Shown piece after piece: positions 1-8,715 of a stretch of 64,000 nt of DNA (position 1 is the first letter of the stretch; every line of letters starts with the position of its first letter). The notes under the pieces are model-generated. The model worked only from the letters and a program-made list of their open reading frames with translations. It had not been told where the DNA came from and searched no databases. The position numbers were made by a program, and so were the translations under genes. The stretch covers positions 744,001 through 808,000 of the forward strand of contig CAWCAT010000037.1 in the NCBI GenBank assembly GCA_963793625.1, written 5' to 3'. The DNA comes from G963668605 sp963793625. GTDB lineage: Bacteria; Acidobacteriota; Terriglobia; Bryobacterales; Bryobacteraceae.

Positions 1-57
1 TACGAGCTGGACAGGCTCTGGCGTCACGCAACGGAACTCGAGTTCCCGGCCGGCTAA
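1..57 (+). CDS. C-terminal end of an unidentified protein (partial)
   Basis: The first 57 bases read as an open frame of 18 codons ending in TAA, and the start lies outside the window. The stop abuts the convergent gene that ends at 58, as expected for a real gene end. The fragment is too short to assign a family, and a chance open frame is possible. Confidence 0.35.
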   Translation, partial: YELDRLWRHATELEFPAG

Positions 58-690
58 CTAGCGCGTTTCGCCGCTGATTTTTACGTTGCGAAACTGGCCC
101 AGGTCAAAGAAACTGCCGATGCCGACCTTGCCTGCGCCGTAGGTCTTATCCACCACGCTCAGCGAAGGCGAGGTCTGGCCGTCAACCCAGATTTCGACCT
201 TACCCGTGGTCCCGTCGTAAACCAGCTTCACTTTGTGCCAATCTTCGTGCGTTAGCGAGCCCGGGCCTTCCAGGCTGCTGATCCGGACGCGATCTCCGCC
301 GTTGACGTTGAAAATTCCGTTGTGGACGTTTGCGGCGCTGGCCGCATCGACTGACATGTGCGCGTAGTTGAAGTGATTCTCGTCCTGCCAGGCGTACGCA
401 ATCATGAGTGACGTGTGCCGATTGCGTTGGGCGGCGGGCTCCTGCTTCATCTCCAGTTCGACAGTCACGCGGGTGTAATCCGGCGTTTGCGCGACCAGGA
501 ATTGGGTTGGCCTGCGCGGCTGCGTCGAAGGACGTGGAACCAGCAGACTAAGCGTAGGCACGCCCTTCACGTCCTCCAGCTTCCAGTCAGCAGCGATGGG
601 CGCTTTCCAACGGAGACCGAAGGCTTCGATCGTGTCAGCCGCGAACGCCGTCGCGGTCAGACAGGCGACTCCGAGAAGAACCAGGCGCAC
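58..690 (-). CDS. Secreted LamG/DUF1080-like (concanavalin-fold) protein
   Basis: This 210-residue protein has a Sec signal peptide (residues 1-18, cleavage after AFA). The rest is one beta-rich domain resembling the 3-keto-disaccharide hydrolase/DUF1080 or LamG jelly-roll fold, with the family-like segment VKLVYDGTTGKVEIWVDG near residues 150-170. Such proteins bind or act on carbohydrates outside the cytoplasm; the exact substrate cannot be read here. It starts with GTG directly after the TAA of the upstream sugar-nucleotide dehydrogenase, with GAGG about seven bases upstream, so the two are probably cotranscribed. Family assignment rests on fold-like pattern only. Confidence 0.6.
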   Translation of the reverse strand: MRLVLLGVACLTATAFAADTIEAFGLRWKAPIAADWKLEDVKGVPTLSLLVPRPSTQPRRPTQFLVAQTPDYTRVTVELEMKQEPAAQRNRHTSLMIAYAWQDENHFNYAHMSVDAASAANVHNGIFNVNGGDRVRISSLEGPGSLTHEDWHKVKLVYDGTTGKVEIWVDGQTSPSLSVVDKTYGAGKVGIGSFFDLGQFRNVKISGETR

Positions 691-2019
691 TTACAACCTC
701 ACAATCTTCGGTGAAACGATTCCTTTCAGCGCATTGCGTGTATCGACAATCAGCTTGGCCTTCTTCACGATGCCCGGATAGCTGAACGCCTTGTGGTCGG
801 TGACAACCACGACGCAATCGGCATCCGCCACGTTCTTGTTGAGATTCTGCGAACAGAGCTGAAGTCCGTCGATGCGCAGACTGGAGACATACGGATCGCT
901 GTAGGTAACTTTTGCGCCCTGCTTGGCGAGCAGGTGCATGATGTCGAGCGCCGGCGATTCGCGCACGTCGTCGATATCGCGCTTGTAGGCGACGCCCAGA
1001 ATGTGAACGTGCGAACCGCGCAGCGGTTTGCTGTAATCGTTCAGCGCGTTCTGCACTTTCTCCACCACAAAGTGTGGCATCTGGCCATTGATGTAGCCCG
1101 CGAGTTCAATGAAACGCGCCTCAATGCCGGCCTGCTTTGTTTTCCAGGAAAGATAAAACGGATCGATCGGAATGCAATGTCCGCCGAGTCCGGGGCCGGG
1201 ATAGAAGGGCATGAAACCGAACGGCTTGGTGGCCGCGGCGTCGATCACTTCCCAAACGTCGATGCCCATGCGATCGCACATCAGCGCCATTTCATTTACA
1301 AGGCCGATGTTGATCATGCGGAACGTGTTCTCGAGCAGTTTCACCATTTCGGCGACTTGCGTCGAGGCGACTGGTACTACTTTTTCGAGAGCCTGTGAGT
1401 AGAACAGCGCGCCCATCTCGGTGCAGGTCTTTGTGACGCCACCCACCACCTTCGGAATGTTCACGGTCTGGTAAGTCGGGTTGCCCGGATCGACGCGCTC
1501 CGGCGAGAAGCACAGGAAGAAATCGCGCCCCACCTGCAGTGTCTCGTTCGCCAGCATCGGCAGAATCAATTCGTCGGTGGTGCCCGGATAAGTCGTAGAC
1601 TCCAGAATCACAAGTGTCCCCGGACGGAAGAATTTCGCGATTTCTTCACTCGCGGACACAATGAAGCTCATGTCCGGGTCTTTTGTTTTTCGCAGCGGCG
1701 TGGGAACGCAGATGTTGATTGTGTCGAGTTCTGCGATCGCGGAGAAATCAGTCGTGGCGCGCAGCTTGCCGCTGTCCACGAGCTCCTTCAAAACGCTCGA
1801 AGGAACGTCTTGAATGTAGGACACGCCCGCGTTGATGCTGATCGTTTTCGATTCCTGAACGTCAATGCCGGTGACTTCGAAGCCAGCCTGCGCGAACTCC
1901 ACAGCCAGGGGCAGACCGACATATCCCAGGCCAACGATGCCGACTTTTGCAGTCTTGTTCTTGATTTTCGCTGACAGCGCGGCGGCTGGCGACGGAATCT
2001 TCGCAACCTTCTTACTCAT
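691..2019 (-). CDS. UDP-sugar 6-dehydrogenase (WbpA/TviB-like)
   Basis: This cytoplasmic NAD-dependent enzyme oxidises the C6 hydroxyl of a UDP-hexose (probably UDP-GlcNAc or UDP-GalNAc) to the uronate for surface polysaccharide. The 442-residue protein shows the Rossmann motif GLGYVGLP at residues 30-37 and the catalytic cysteine (C282) in GGHCIPIDPFY. The longer GHCIPIDPFYLSWK segment points to the UDP-N-acetyl-hexosamine branch rather than UDP-glucose dehydrogenase. An upstream in-frame start exists, but ATG at 2019 is preceded by GGAGGAG and overlaps the dapF-like stop by eight bases, so I chose it. Its neighbours suggest a polysaccharide or cell-wall context. Confidence 0.85.
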   Translation of the reverse strand: MSKKVAKIPSPAAALSAKIKNKTAKVGIVGLGYVGLPLAVEFAQAGFEVTGIDVQESKTISINAGVSYIQDVPSSVLKELVDSGKLRATTDFSAIAELDTINICVPTPLRKTKDPDMSFIVSASEEIAKFFRPGTLVILESTTYPGTTDELILPMLANETLQVGRDFFLCFSPERVDPGNPTYQTVNIPKVVGGVTKTCTEMGALFYSQALEKVVPVASTQVAEMVKLLENTFRMINIGLVNEMALMCDRMGIDVWEVIDAAATKPFGFMPFYPGPGLGGHCIPIDPFYLSWKTKQAGIEARFIELAGYINGQMPHFVVEKVQNALNDYSKPLRGSHVHILGVAYKRDIDDVRESPALDIMHLLAKQGAKVTYSDPYVSSLRIDGLQLCSQNLNKNVADADCVVVVTDHKAFSYPGIVKKAKLIVDTRNALKGIVSPKIVRL

Positions 2020-2812
2020 TGAAGTAAAATTCTCCTCCGGCAATAATCTCCGCGGGACCAACCATGTGGACGTCTTCACTTTCCCAGCGCAAATCCAATG
2101 GACCCGCTGGAGTCAGAACTCGCACGGGGCTGGTCACAATCTCTCGGAGTATAGCAGCAACAGCCGCACCGGTCGATCCAGTTCCGGAACTCATGGTCTC
2201 GCCCACACCGCGCTCAAAAAAACGCACGTCAATCGTGTGTTTGTTGACCGGCGCGATGAACGAAACGTTCGTGCGATTCGGAAAATGCGGATGGCTTTCA
2301 ATCTCAGCGCCGATTTTGCGCCAGTCGAGCGAGAAGTCCGGGACGAACACTGCGCATTGCGGATTGCCGACGTAGAGGATAGTGGCGTCAACGCTCCCAT
2401 CGGCCAACTGCAACTGATAGCGCAGATCCTGGGGTTTCACTTCCGGCTTGCCCATGTTCATTTCAAACATGAACCCGTTGCCGTCGCGCTGAATCAACTT
2501 CAGGTGCTTCACACCAGCGCCCGTGCGGATCTGCACGTGGTCAGTAGCTGCACCGGCGTCGATCAGGAACGCGGCCGCACAGCGCGTGCCGTTGCCGGAA
2601 AGCTCCGGTTCAGAGCCATCCGAATTGAACAGGCGAATCCACGGCATTTCCGAATCGCGTCCGACAATCAGCCAGCCGTCGGCACCGACACCAATGTGGC
2701 GATCGCAGATTGCGCGAGCCGCGGGAGCATAGTCTTCCAGCGGAGCCTGTTGAACCCACGACAACAGAAAATCGTTTCTGGCGCCATGCGCCTTCGTGAA
2801 TGGAATGTTCAT
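2012..2812 (-). CDS. dapF: Diaminopimelate epimerase homologue lacking both catalytic cysteines
   Basis: This 266-residue, two-lobed DapF-fold protein has recognisable family landmarks: KAHGARNDF at 7-15, GVGADG at 41-46, NSDGSE at 63-68 and RFFERG near 197-202. In characterised DapF two cysteines do the acid/base chemistry. Here the CGNG motif reads SGNG (Ser72) and the ACGTG motif reads SSGTG (Ser209). The conserved His of GNPH is Gln (Q152), while Glu200 is kept. I checked both serine codons in the DNA (TCC and TCC). The protein may be a divergent epimerase or may have a different substrate. It sits between the GT-C gene and the UDP-sugar dehydrogenase on the same strand. Confidence 0.8.
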   Translation of the reverse strand: MNIPFTKAHGARNDFLLSWVQQAPLEDYAPAARAICDRHIGVGADGWLIVGRDSEMPWIRLFNSDGSEPELSGNGTRCAAAFLIDAGAATDHVQIRTGAGVKHLKLIQRDGNGFMFEMNMGKPEVKPQDLRYQLQLADGSVDATILYVGNPQCAVFVPDFSLDWRKIGAEIESHPHFPNRTNVSFIAPVNKHTIDVRFFERGVGETMSSGTGSTGAAVAAILREIVTSPVRVLTPAGPLDLRWESEDVHMVGPAEIIAGGEFYFNE

Positions 2813-4424
2813 CTTTTCCTTCTGTAGATTTCGATTGGCGCGGAGTCTTTCACAACGATTGTGTGGACACGCTCAAACCCCGAGGGACGGCGCGCTTTCT
2901 GGATCGCGCCAGAAACCGCATCGCCCGAAATCGCGATTGCCCAGGTCTCGCGCGCAAACAGATCCGGACGTGCGAGCGCGGCGTGCCAGACCGGCTCGAT
3001 GCCGTCATGCAGCGTCTCGCGCAGCGGGATTCCGGCTTCGGTCAGCACGCCGGTTAGATCACCGAAGCTATAGAAAATGCCGTCGCTCGGGCGGTAATTC
3101 TTACGGAAAAAATCGGCAGCTTGTGCAGTCCAGGCCCGGCGCGCAGCTGAGTTCACCTGGGACTCTTTCCAGCAAATCCAGTTCTCCGCGCGTGGATAAG
3201 CGAGCCAGGGTGCCAGCGTAATGGTCAACACGCCGACTGCCGCAAAGCCCCGAATCTTGGCTGGAAAGATAGCAACCAGTGCGCCTGCGCCTAAAGCCAG
3301 CAGCGGCAGCGCGGCAAGTCCGTAGCGTGTGTTGTACCAGGAGTGCGGCCACAATTGCGGAACAAAAATCGGCGTACCTGAAGAGTACAGGCTCATGACG
3401 TAAAAAGCCGGCGGGAGCGTGAACAGTAGCACCGGCCAGAAGGCGCGCTTCCAGAGAGCCGCGAGCAAGCCCACCAGCCCTAGCCAGAACAGCGGGGCGC
3501 CACTACAAAGCTGTGCGGCAGAGCGAAAATATAGCCAGGCTTTGCCCCAATCGTGATCACCCAGATACGGCTTCATTCCTAACGAGAGCTGATGCTTGTA
3601 GATTCCGATTGCCGACCATTGGCCGCGATAAAATTCCAATGGATCGCCGAAGTACCACCAGTTGTGACCAAACCACCAGAGTGCTCCGAGGCTGGCGATG
3701 GAGCCAAAAACCACGGCCGTCTGGAAGCGTTGTGCGGGGGCGGCGATCAGGAAAAACAGCGTGAAGAACGGGATCAGGAACCAGCCTTCGTAGCGCGTTA
3801 ACGCCGCGAAGTTGACGAATATCGCCGCCCCGATCACGAATCCCCATGACGCGTTCTGCTGGTAGGCGACAGTGAAGTAGAGCGCTCCACACAGTGCCGC
3901 AAAAAACACCGCCTCCGTCATTGCAGTCGATTGCAGGTAGAGCAGATTTGGATTCAGTGCGAAGGCGAGCACCACCACAGCGCAGCGAGCCCACTGCCCA
4001 GAATGCGTCGTGCGGCTGCGAACAGAAATGTGCCAGCGATGACGAAGCAGGTCGCCATGGGAAAGGTTGCTGCGAGGCCAGTGCGCCACCATTGGTCATT
4101 CGTTACAAACGGCAGCATCAGAAGGTGCGGCAACGGAAGCCAGACGGTGCCGATCAACTTCCAGGTGTAGATGCGCGTATCCACGATGCGGCGCGCGATG
4201 TTGAGATGCGCCGCCGCATCGCCGTAATACAGCAGGTAGCCATGCGAATAGAAGAACCACGCCGCAGCCGCTGAAATCGCTACCAACAGCACAGCGATAG
4301 CGGCGACGGGCCAAGCCGAACCTGGCACGGGGGGTGACTTTGCGCCACCCCGTGATGCGCCGCCCTTGCTTCGCGCCACAGGCTTAGAATTCGGTCGCGG
4401 CTTTGAACTCTTGGAAACGGGCAT
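2809..4424 (-). CDS. GT-C fold membrane glycosyltransferase (frameshifted)
   Basis: This multi-pass membrane protein has about ten hydrophobic segments, a Lys/Arg/Pro-rich cytoplasmic N-terminus, and an acidic motif YGDAAAH in the first extracytoplasmic loop. That layout is typical of dolichyl-phosphate-mannose/ArnT-type GT-C enzymes that use a lipid-linked sugar. The frame breaks near 3966: ILGSGLAAL in one frame continues as VVLAFALNPN in the next, consistent with one missing G in a GTG run. Both halves are otherwise intact, so a sequencing indel is as likely as decay. ATG at 4424 follows a GGAG; it overlaps the end of the kinase gene. The C-terminus overlaps the start of the dapF-like gene by four bases. 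Confidence 0.65.
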
Positions 4425-5301
4425 CAATCTCCGCGCGCGTCAGGGACCGGAAACGGTCCACGCCAAATTTCTCACAGCAGAAGCTGCCCATCACGGAACC
4501 GTAAATCACGGCGCGCCGAACTTCCATTGGATCCGTGTCGAAATCAGCCGCGCTCAATCCCTTGGAGGCCAGATAGCCGATGAAACCGCCGGCAAAGCAA
4601 TCGCCCGCGCCGGTGGGATCGAACACGGAATCGAGCAGATATCCGGGCACGACGAAGTAGCTATTGCGCCGGAAAAGCATAGCGCCATACTCGCCGCGCT
4701 TGATAACCAACGTGCTCGGCCCCATGTCGAGGATCTTATCGGCAGCCTTTCTTAGATTGCTTTCGCCGGAGAGCATACGCGCTTCGCCGTCGTTAATAAG
4801 CAGGAAGTCCCAGCCGCGGATAGTCTCGAGCAGTTGCTCGCGGAAATCCGAAATCCAGAAGTTCATCGTGTCGCCGCCGGCCAGCTTCGGCTTCGTCATC
4901 TGCGAGAGCACGCTACGCTGTAATTCCGGTTGAATGTTGCCGAGCAACAAGAACGGGTGATTGGCATACGTTTCCGGCAATTTCGGCTGGAAGTCCGCGA
5001 ATACGTTGAGATCCGTTCGCAGCGTAGTGCGGTCATTCATGTCAGCGGAATAAACGCCGGCCCAGAAGAATGTTTTGCCAGGAACGCGTTCCAACCCGGT
5101 TAGATCGATGCCGCGCGATGCGAGCAGATCCACATCCACCTGATCGAAATCGTCGCCAACCACGGCCACAATATTCACATTCGTAAAGTAACTCGCAGAG
5201 AGAGAAATATAAGTGCAGGCGCCGCCGAGCATACGCTCGACTTTGCCATGCGGCGTTTCAACGCCATCATAGGCTACAGAGCCAACCACGACAAGGGACA
5301 T
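4384..5301 (-). CDS. PfkB-family carbohydrate kinase
   Basis: This 305-residue ribokinase-fold protein phosphorylates a sugar or nucleoside with ATP. The PfkB signature is clear: FDPTGAGDCFAGG near residues 228-239 supplies the catalytic aspartate (D234) and anion hole. An N-terminal Gly-rich substrate-binding motif (LGGACTYIS) lies near residue 25. A longer reading frame extends upstream, but MSLVVVGS at 5301 is the expected family start. The substrate (adenosine, ribose, fructose) cannot be told from the sequence alone. It is the first gene of the minus-strand group running down to the lectin-like gene and is divergent from the secreted protease. Confidence 0.8.
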   Translation of the reverse strand: MSLVVVGSVAYDGVETPHGKVERMLGGACTYISLSASYFTNVNIVAVVGDDFDQVDVDLLASRGIDLTGLERVPGKTFFWAGVYSADMNDRTTLRTDLNVFADFQPKLPETYANHPFLLLGNIQPELQRSVLSQMTKPKLAGGDTMNFWISDFREQLLETIRGWDFLLINDGEARMLSGESNLRKAADKILDMGPSTLVIKRGEYGAMLFRRNSYFVVPGYLLDSVFDPTGAGDCFAGGFIGYLASKGLSAADFDTDPMEVRRAVIYGSVMGSFCCEKFGVDRFRSLTRAEIDARFQEFKAATEF

Positions 5302-5340
5302 TATTTGATTGTAACGGTTAGGATAAGAATCGTGCGTCGA

Positions 5341-5982
5341 ATGATGCTTATTCTGCTGTTGGCCAGCAGCGCTTTTGCGCAGCAACCGGACTGTGCGGAG
5401 CTGCGTGAGCACGTTTACCGAATCAGGCTAGGTCCACGAGGCTTTGGAGCAGGCTTCTTCCTTTCCAAGGACGGCACGTTCGTCACCGCGCGGCATCTTT
5501 TCGAAGAATCGCCGCATGCCACCCGCGTGACAGTTGGAGTAGATGGCGTGGAGTGTCCGCTGGAAAGAATCACGGCATCGTCGCGCAATCTAGACGTTGT
5601 CATAGGGCGAGTGCGGCTTGGGTGGGTGAAGGTCAAGGTTCCATCGCTTGGCCCGGCGGCGCGTGCCGGAGATCAAGTATTCGGGTTCCGGACCCTCTTC
5701 GGCGCCTACTGCAGCACGGGACGAGTCTCGTCCACCGCGCCAGAAATCAGCATCACCGGCGAGCAATTCTTCGCGCCTGGATCGAGCGGAAGCCCCGTTT
5801 TCAACGCGACAGGCCAGGTAATCGGCATTGCATTGGAAATGGTCAACCTGACGCCGGAGGCAGCGCATCCAGACTGGATTTACACCGCGTTGCCCATTGG
5901 CAAAGCCATGAACATCCCGAAACTACGCACTCCGTTGTCACTGGAGGATTTTCTCAGTGCACTGCGCCGCGCTGCAATATAA
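5341..5982 (+). CDS. Secreted trypsin-like serine protease
   Basis: This 213-residue protein has a short signal peptide (MMLILLLASSAFAQ). A chymotrypsin-fold catalytic triad is visible: H52 in VTARHLF, D85 in NLDVVIG and S149 in GSSGSP. It has no PDZ domain, so it is a bare Trypsin_2-type protease that would act in the periplasm or outside the cell. The start is ATG 5341, with a possible GTG nine bases earlier. Only about 40 bases separate it from the divergent PfkB gene, so promoters for both must be packed there or lie inside the coding ends. No substrate can be inferred. Confidence 0.75.
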   Translation: MMLILLLASSAFAQQPDCAELREHVYRIRLGPRGFGAGFFLSKDGTFVTARHLFEESPHATRVTVGVDGVECPLERITASSRNLDVVIGRVRLGWVKVKVPSLGPAARAGDQVFGFRTLFGAYCSTGRVSSTAPEISITGEQFFAPGSSGSPVFNATGQVIGIALEMVNLTPEAAHPDWIYTALPIGKAMNIPKLRTPLSLEDFLSALRRAAI

Positions 5983-5986
5983 TCCG

Positions 5987-6758
5987 ATGCCGTGCGTATC
6001 ATTGCGTATGGGGATCGGAATCCTGTGTTGTGCGCTCGCTATGTTCCCGTTTGCATCGCTGTATGGTCAATCACGGCCGAGAATACTGGACCAGCCAACA
6101 AGTGGCGCAATATCAGGACCGGCTGCGCGGCTTCTGCGGCATCAATCCGCTCAAAGACTATGCGATAAAAGAACTCGCGCGTTGCGCCAAAGACCCGCAA
6201 CTCCATTTCGGACTCAAGCTGCACTTCGGGAATTCTGATGTTGACCTGGAAAACCCACAGCACATTAAGCAACTCCTTCGGGTGTTTCGCGCCGCGAACG
6301 TGCACCGGATGGCGATCATTATTCACATGCGGTCCTCAGTAACGCGACAGCGGCCGTACGGCGCGAAACAGGCTCGGATTTTCTTGAATGAGGTCCTTCC
6401 AGCGGCTCCCGACATCCCGATTCAGATCGCGCATCTTGCCGGGGCGGGGGGATACGACGACCCGTTGGTCGATCAAGCAATTGGAGTGTTCGTTAACGCG
6501 ATCGCGAAGCGGGACAGGCGTATGGCACACGTTTACTTTGACGTGTCGGGCGTTGCCGGGCTCGGTCAATGGGCCAATAAAGCGAGTCTCATCGCTAAAC
6601 GGATTCGCCAACTCGGCGTCGGTCGCATCCTCTACGGCTCAGATGGTTCTAGCAAGGGCAATACGCCACGAGAAGCCTGGGCAGCATTTCGGCAACTACC
6701 TCTATCCGACGTCGAATTTCGAACGATCGAGAACAACATTGCCCCATATATGCTGTGA
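5987..6758 (+). pseudogene. Remnant of a secreted amidohydrolase (TIM barrel), N-terminal core missing
   Basis: A signal peptide (MPCVSLRMGIGILCC..., ending SLYGQ) is encoded from 5987 in one frame. From about 6063 a different frame encodes the C-terminal two thirds of an amidohydrolase_2-type barrel: LKLHFGNSDVDL, MAIIIHMRSS, IQIAHLAGAGG and ILYGSDG are recognisable strands and metal/active-site loops. The segment that normally carries the first HxH metal ligands is absent between the two. This differs from the simple one-base breaks elsewhere in the window because roughly 80 codons are missing. It is probably a true internal deletion with loss of function. A shorter protein starting at ATG 6063 is possible but would lack metal ligands. 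Confidence 0.6.
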
Positions 6759-6801
6759 TTGGTTCTGGCGCTGTACTGGGCAAGCAGGGTACAAGATAAA
6801 C

Positions 6802-8145
6802 ATGCATTCTGAAACTCGCCGTGACTTCCTGGCAAAAGCCAGCGCGTTGGCCCTCGTCCCTGCGCCGCAGAAGCGCCCGAATATTCTGCTGCTTTTCCCC
6901 GATCAGTGGCGTTACGACTGGACCAGTGCGACGCGCGGCCTTAATGTGCGCACCCCGAATCTGGATGCACTCGCGAAACGCGGCACACGCTTCACCCGTG
7001 CGGTGGTCGCCTCGCCACTATGCGCGCCTTCACGCGGTTGCCTTGCAGCGGGAAAAGAGTATGAGCGTTGTCGTGTGCCTAACAACGCTACGGATTATCC
7101 GCTCGACCAGACAACGTACTATCAACTGCTGCGCGACAGCGGTTATCACGTGATGGCGTGCGGCAAGATCGACTTGCACAAGAAAACACGCGATTGGGGG
7201 CTTGACGGTAAGCGTCTGTTGAAAGAATGGGGCTTCTCCGACGGTGTCAACAACGCCGGCAAGCACGATGCTCTCGTGGGCAGAGTCAAGCCGCTGGATC
7301 CATACATGGCCTATCTGCACAAGCGGGGGCTGGCGGAGGCGCACGTGCAGGACTTTCACAAGCGCAGGAATTATGCCGCAACCTTCCCGACTCCGCTGCC
7401 GGAAGACGCCTACTGCGACAACTGGCTATCAAAGAACGGCTTCGATCTGCTGGCGCGCGCCCCAAAAGACAAACCCTGGCACATGCAGGTGAATTTCACG
7501 GGCCCGCACAATCCAATGGACATCACCGCCCGCATGGAGAAGCGCGCCCGCGGCATCGATTTCCCGCAGCCGAACGGCAGCACCGACTTTCCACCCGAAA
7601 CGCATGTCGCCATCCGCCAGAACTACACCGCGATGGTGGAGAACATCGACCGCTGGGTCGGGCTGTTCATGGAAGAACTGCGCAGGCGCGGCGAACTGCA
7701 CAACACGCTGGTCGTGTTTTCGAGCGACCACGGCGAGATGTTGGGGGACCATGGCCGTTGGGGTAAAACCCTTCCCTATCAGGCTTCCGTGGGAGTTCCG
7801 TTGTACGTGGCGGGCCCCGGCGTAAAGGCTGGTGCAATCAGCAATGCGCTCGTCAGCATCATGGATCTTGCTGCGACTTTTCTGGATTACGGCGGCGTCG
7901 CGACACCCAAGGAAATGGACAGCCGTTCCATACGTCCAGTGCTCGAGGCAAGGGCGCACTCACATCGCAGCCATGTGCGCTCGGGGTTGAATAAGTGGCG
8001 ATTGGCCTGGGATGGACGCTACAAACTGATTACAGGATTCGGCGAGACGGATTTACTGTTCGATCTGGAAAATGACCCGCTCGAGAACGACAACCTTGCG
8101 GCGATGTTTCCCGAGCGGGTTCAAAAAATGCGTGAATTACTCTGA
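6802..8145 (+). CDS. Exported sulfatase (formylglycine type)
   Basis: This 447-residue alkaline-phosphatase-superfamily sulfatase hydrolyses sulfate esters, probably on polysaccharides. The sulfatase signature CAPSR lies at residues 74-78; Cys74 would be converted to formylglycine. Metal ligands include Asp34 in LLFPDQWR and the SSDHGEMLGDHG loop. A Tat-like leader (RRDFLAKASALALV) precedes the mature domain, indicating folded export. ATG 6802 was chosen over a long upstream frame extension because the Tat leader begins there. The C-terminus overlaps the convergent korC by nine bases. A sulfatase-maturing enzyme is not present in the window. Confidence 0.85.
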   Translation: MHSETRRDFLAKASALALVPAPQKRPNILLLFPDQWRYDWTSATRGLNVRTPNLDALAKRGTRFTRAVVASPLCAPSRGCLAAGKEYERCRVPNNATDYPLDQTTYYQLLRDSGYHVMACGKIDLHKKTRDWGLDGKRLLKEWGFSDGVNNAGKHDALVGRVKPLDPYMAYLHKRGLAEAHVQDFHKRRNYAATFPTPLPEDAYCDNWLSKNGFDLLARAPKDKPWHMQVNFTGPHNPMDITARMEKRARGIDFPQPNGSTDFPPETHVAIRQNYTAMVENIDRWVGLFMEELRRRGELHNTLVVFSSDHGEMLGDHGRWGKTLPYQASVGVPLYVAGPGVKAGAISNALVSIMDLAATFLDYGGVATPKEMDSRSIRPVLEARAHSHRSHVRSGLNKWRLAWDGRYKLITGFGETDLLFDLENDPLENDNLAAMFPERVQKMRELL

Positions 8146-8715
8146 TTCCAGCGAGACAATATCTTCTTCGGTCCCGAGCGGAGAACGGCTCAGGCCGTAA
8201 TTGAAGCCCTTGTCGAATGCCTTCAGGTTGAGGTCAATGAAGGCTTCGGGCACGGAATCGGCGACGGCTTTACGCAACGCTTCGGGATCGAGCAAGCCGC
8301 TGACAGCCGCAAAGAATCCGATCATAACGATGTTAAGCACCATCTTCTTGCCGAGTTCTTCGGCCAGGCGCGTAGCTGGAACAGCGAACAGCCGTATGCC
8401 AGCGCGCAGATTACTGACGCGCACAAGGTCCTCTTCCACCAGCAGAATCCCGCCGTCCTGAATCTCTGGCGCGAACTTGTTGAAGGAGTCCTGCGACATC
8501 GCGATCAGAATATTAGGTCTGGTGATGTAGGGGTACAGAATCGGTTCGTCGGACAGAATCACCTGCGCGGAGCAAGCACTGCCACGCGCTTCCGGTCCGA
8601 AATTCTGTGTCAATGTGGCATAGCCGTCTTCAAAAATCGAAGCCGCTTTGCCAATGATCATGGCCGACAGGATCACGCCCTGTCCGCCGAAGCCTGCAAC
8701 TCGCAATTCCGTCAT
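8137..8715 (-). CDS. korC: 2-oxoacid:ferredoxin oxidoreductase, gamma subunit
   Basis: This 192-residue gamma subunit has the family N-terminus ELRVAGFGGQGV and the segment TLTQNFGPEARG that contacts the catalytic core. With korA, korB and korD it forms the four-subunit enzyme that couples oxidative decarboxylation of a 2-oxoacid (most likely 2-oxoglutarate) to ferredoxin reduction. The start overlaps the korB stop as ATGA (8712-8715) after GAGGAGGG, so the pair is translationally coupled. Specificity for 2-oxoglutarate rather than branched-chain or aryl oxoacids is inferred from the korDABC arrangement, not proven. Confidence 0.85.
   Translation of the reverse strand: MTELRVAGFGGQGVILSAMIIGKAASIFEDGYATLTQNFGPEARGSACSAQVILSDEPILYPYITRPNILIAMSQDSFNKFAPEIQDGGILLVEEDLVRVSNLRAGIRLFAVPATRLAEELGKKMVLNIVMIGFFAAVSGLLDPEALRKAVADSVPEAFIDLNLKAFDKGFNYGLSRSPLGTEEDIVSLESE

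Noticed and set aside
1865..2827. 320-codon open frame antisense to the dapF-like gene
   Set aside because: Mirror image of a conserved coding gene in GC-rich DNA; no Shine-Dalgarno and low-complexity translation.
5553..6060. Long upstream extension of the amidohydrolase frame
   Set aside because: It overlaps the protease in another frame and reads as non-conserved sequence; the signal peptide lies in a different frame.
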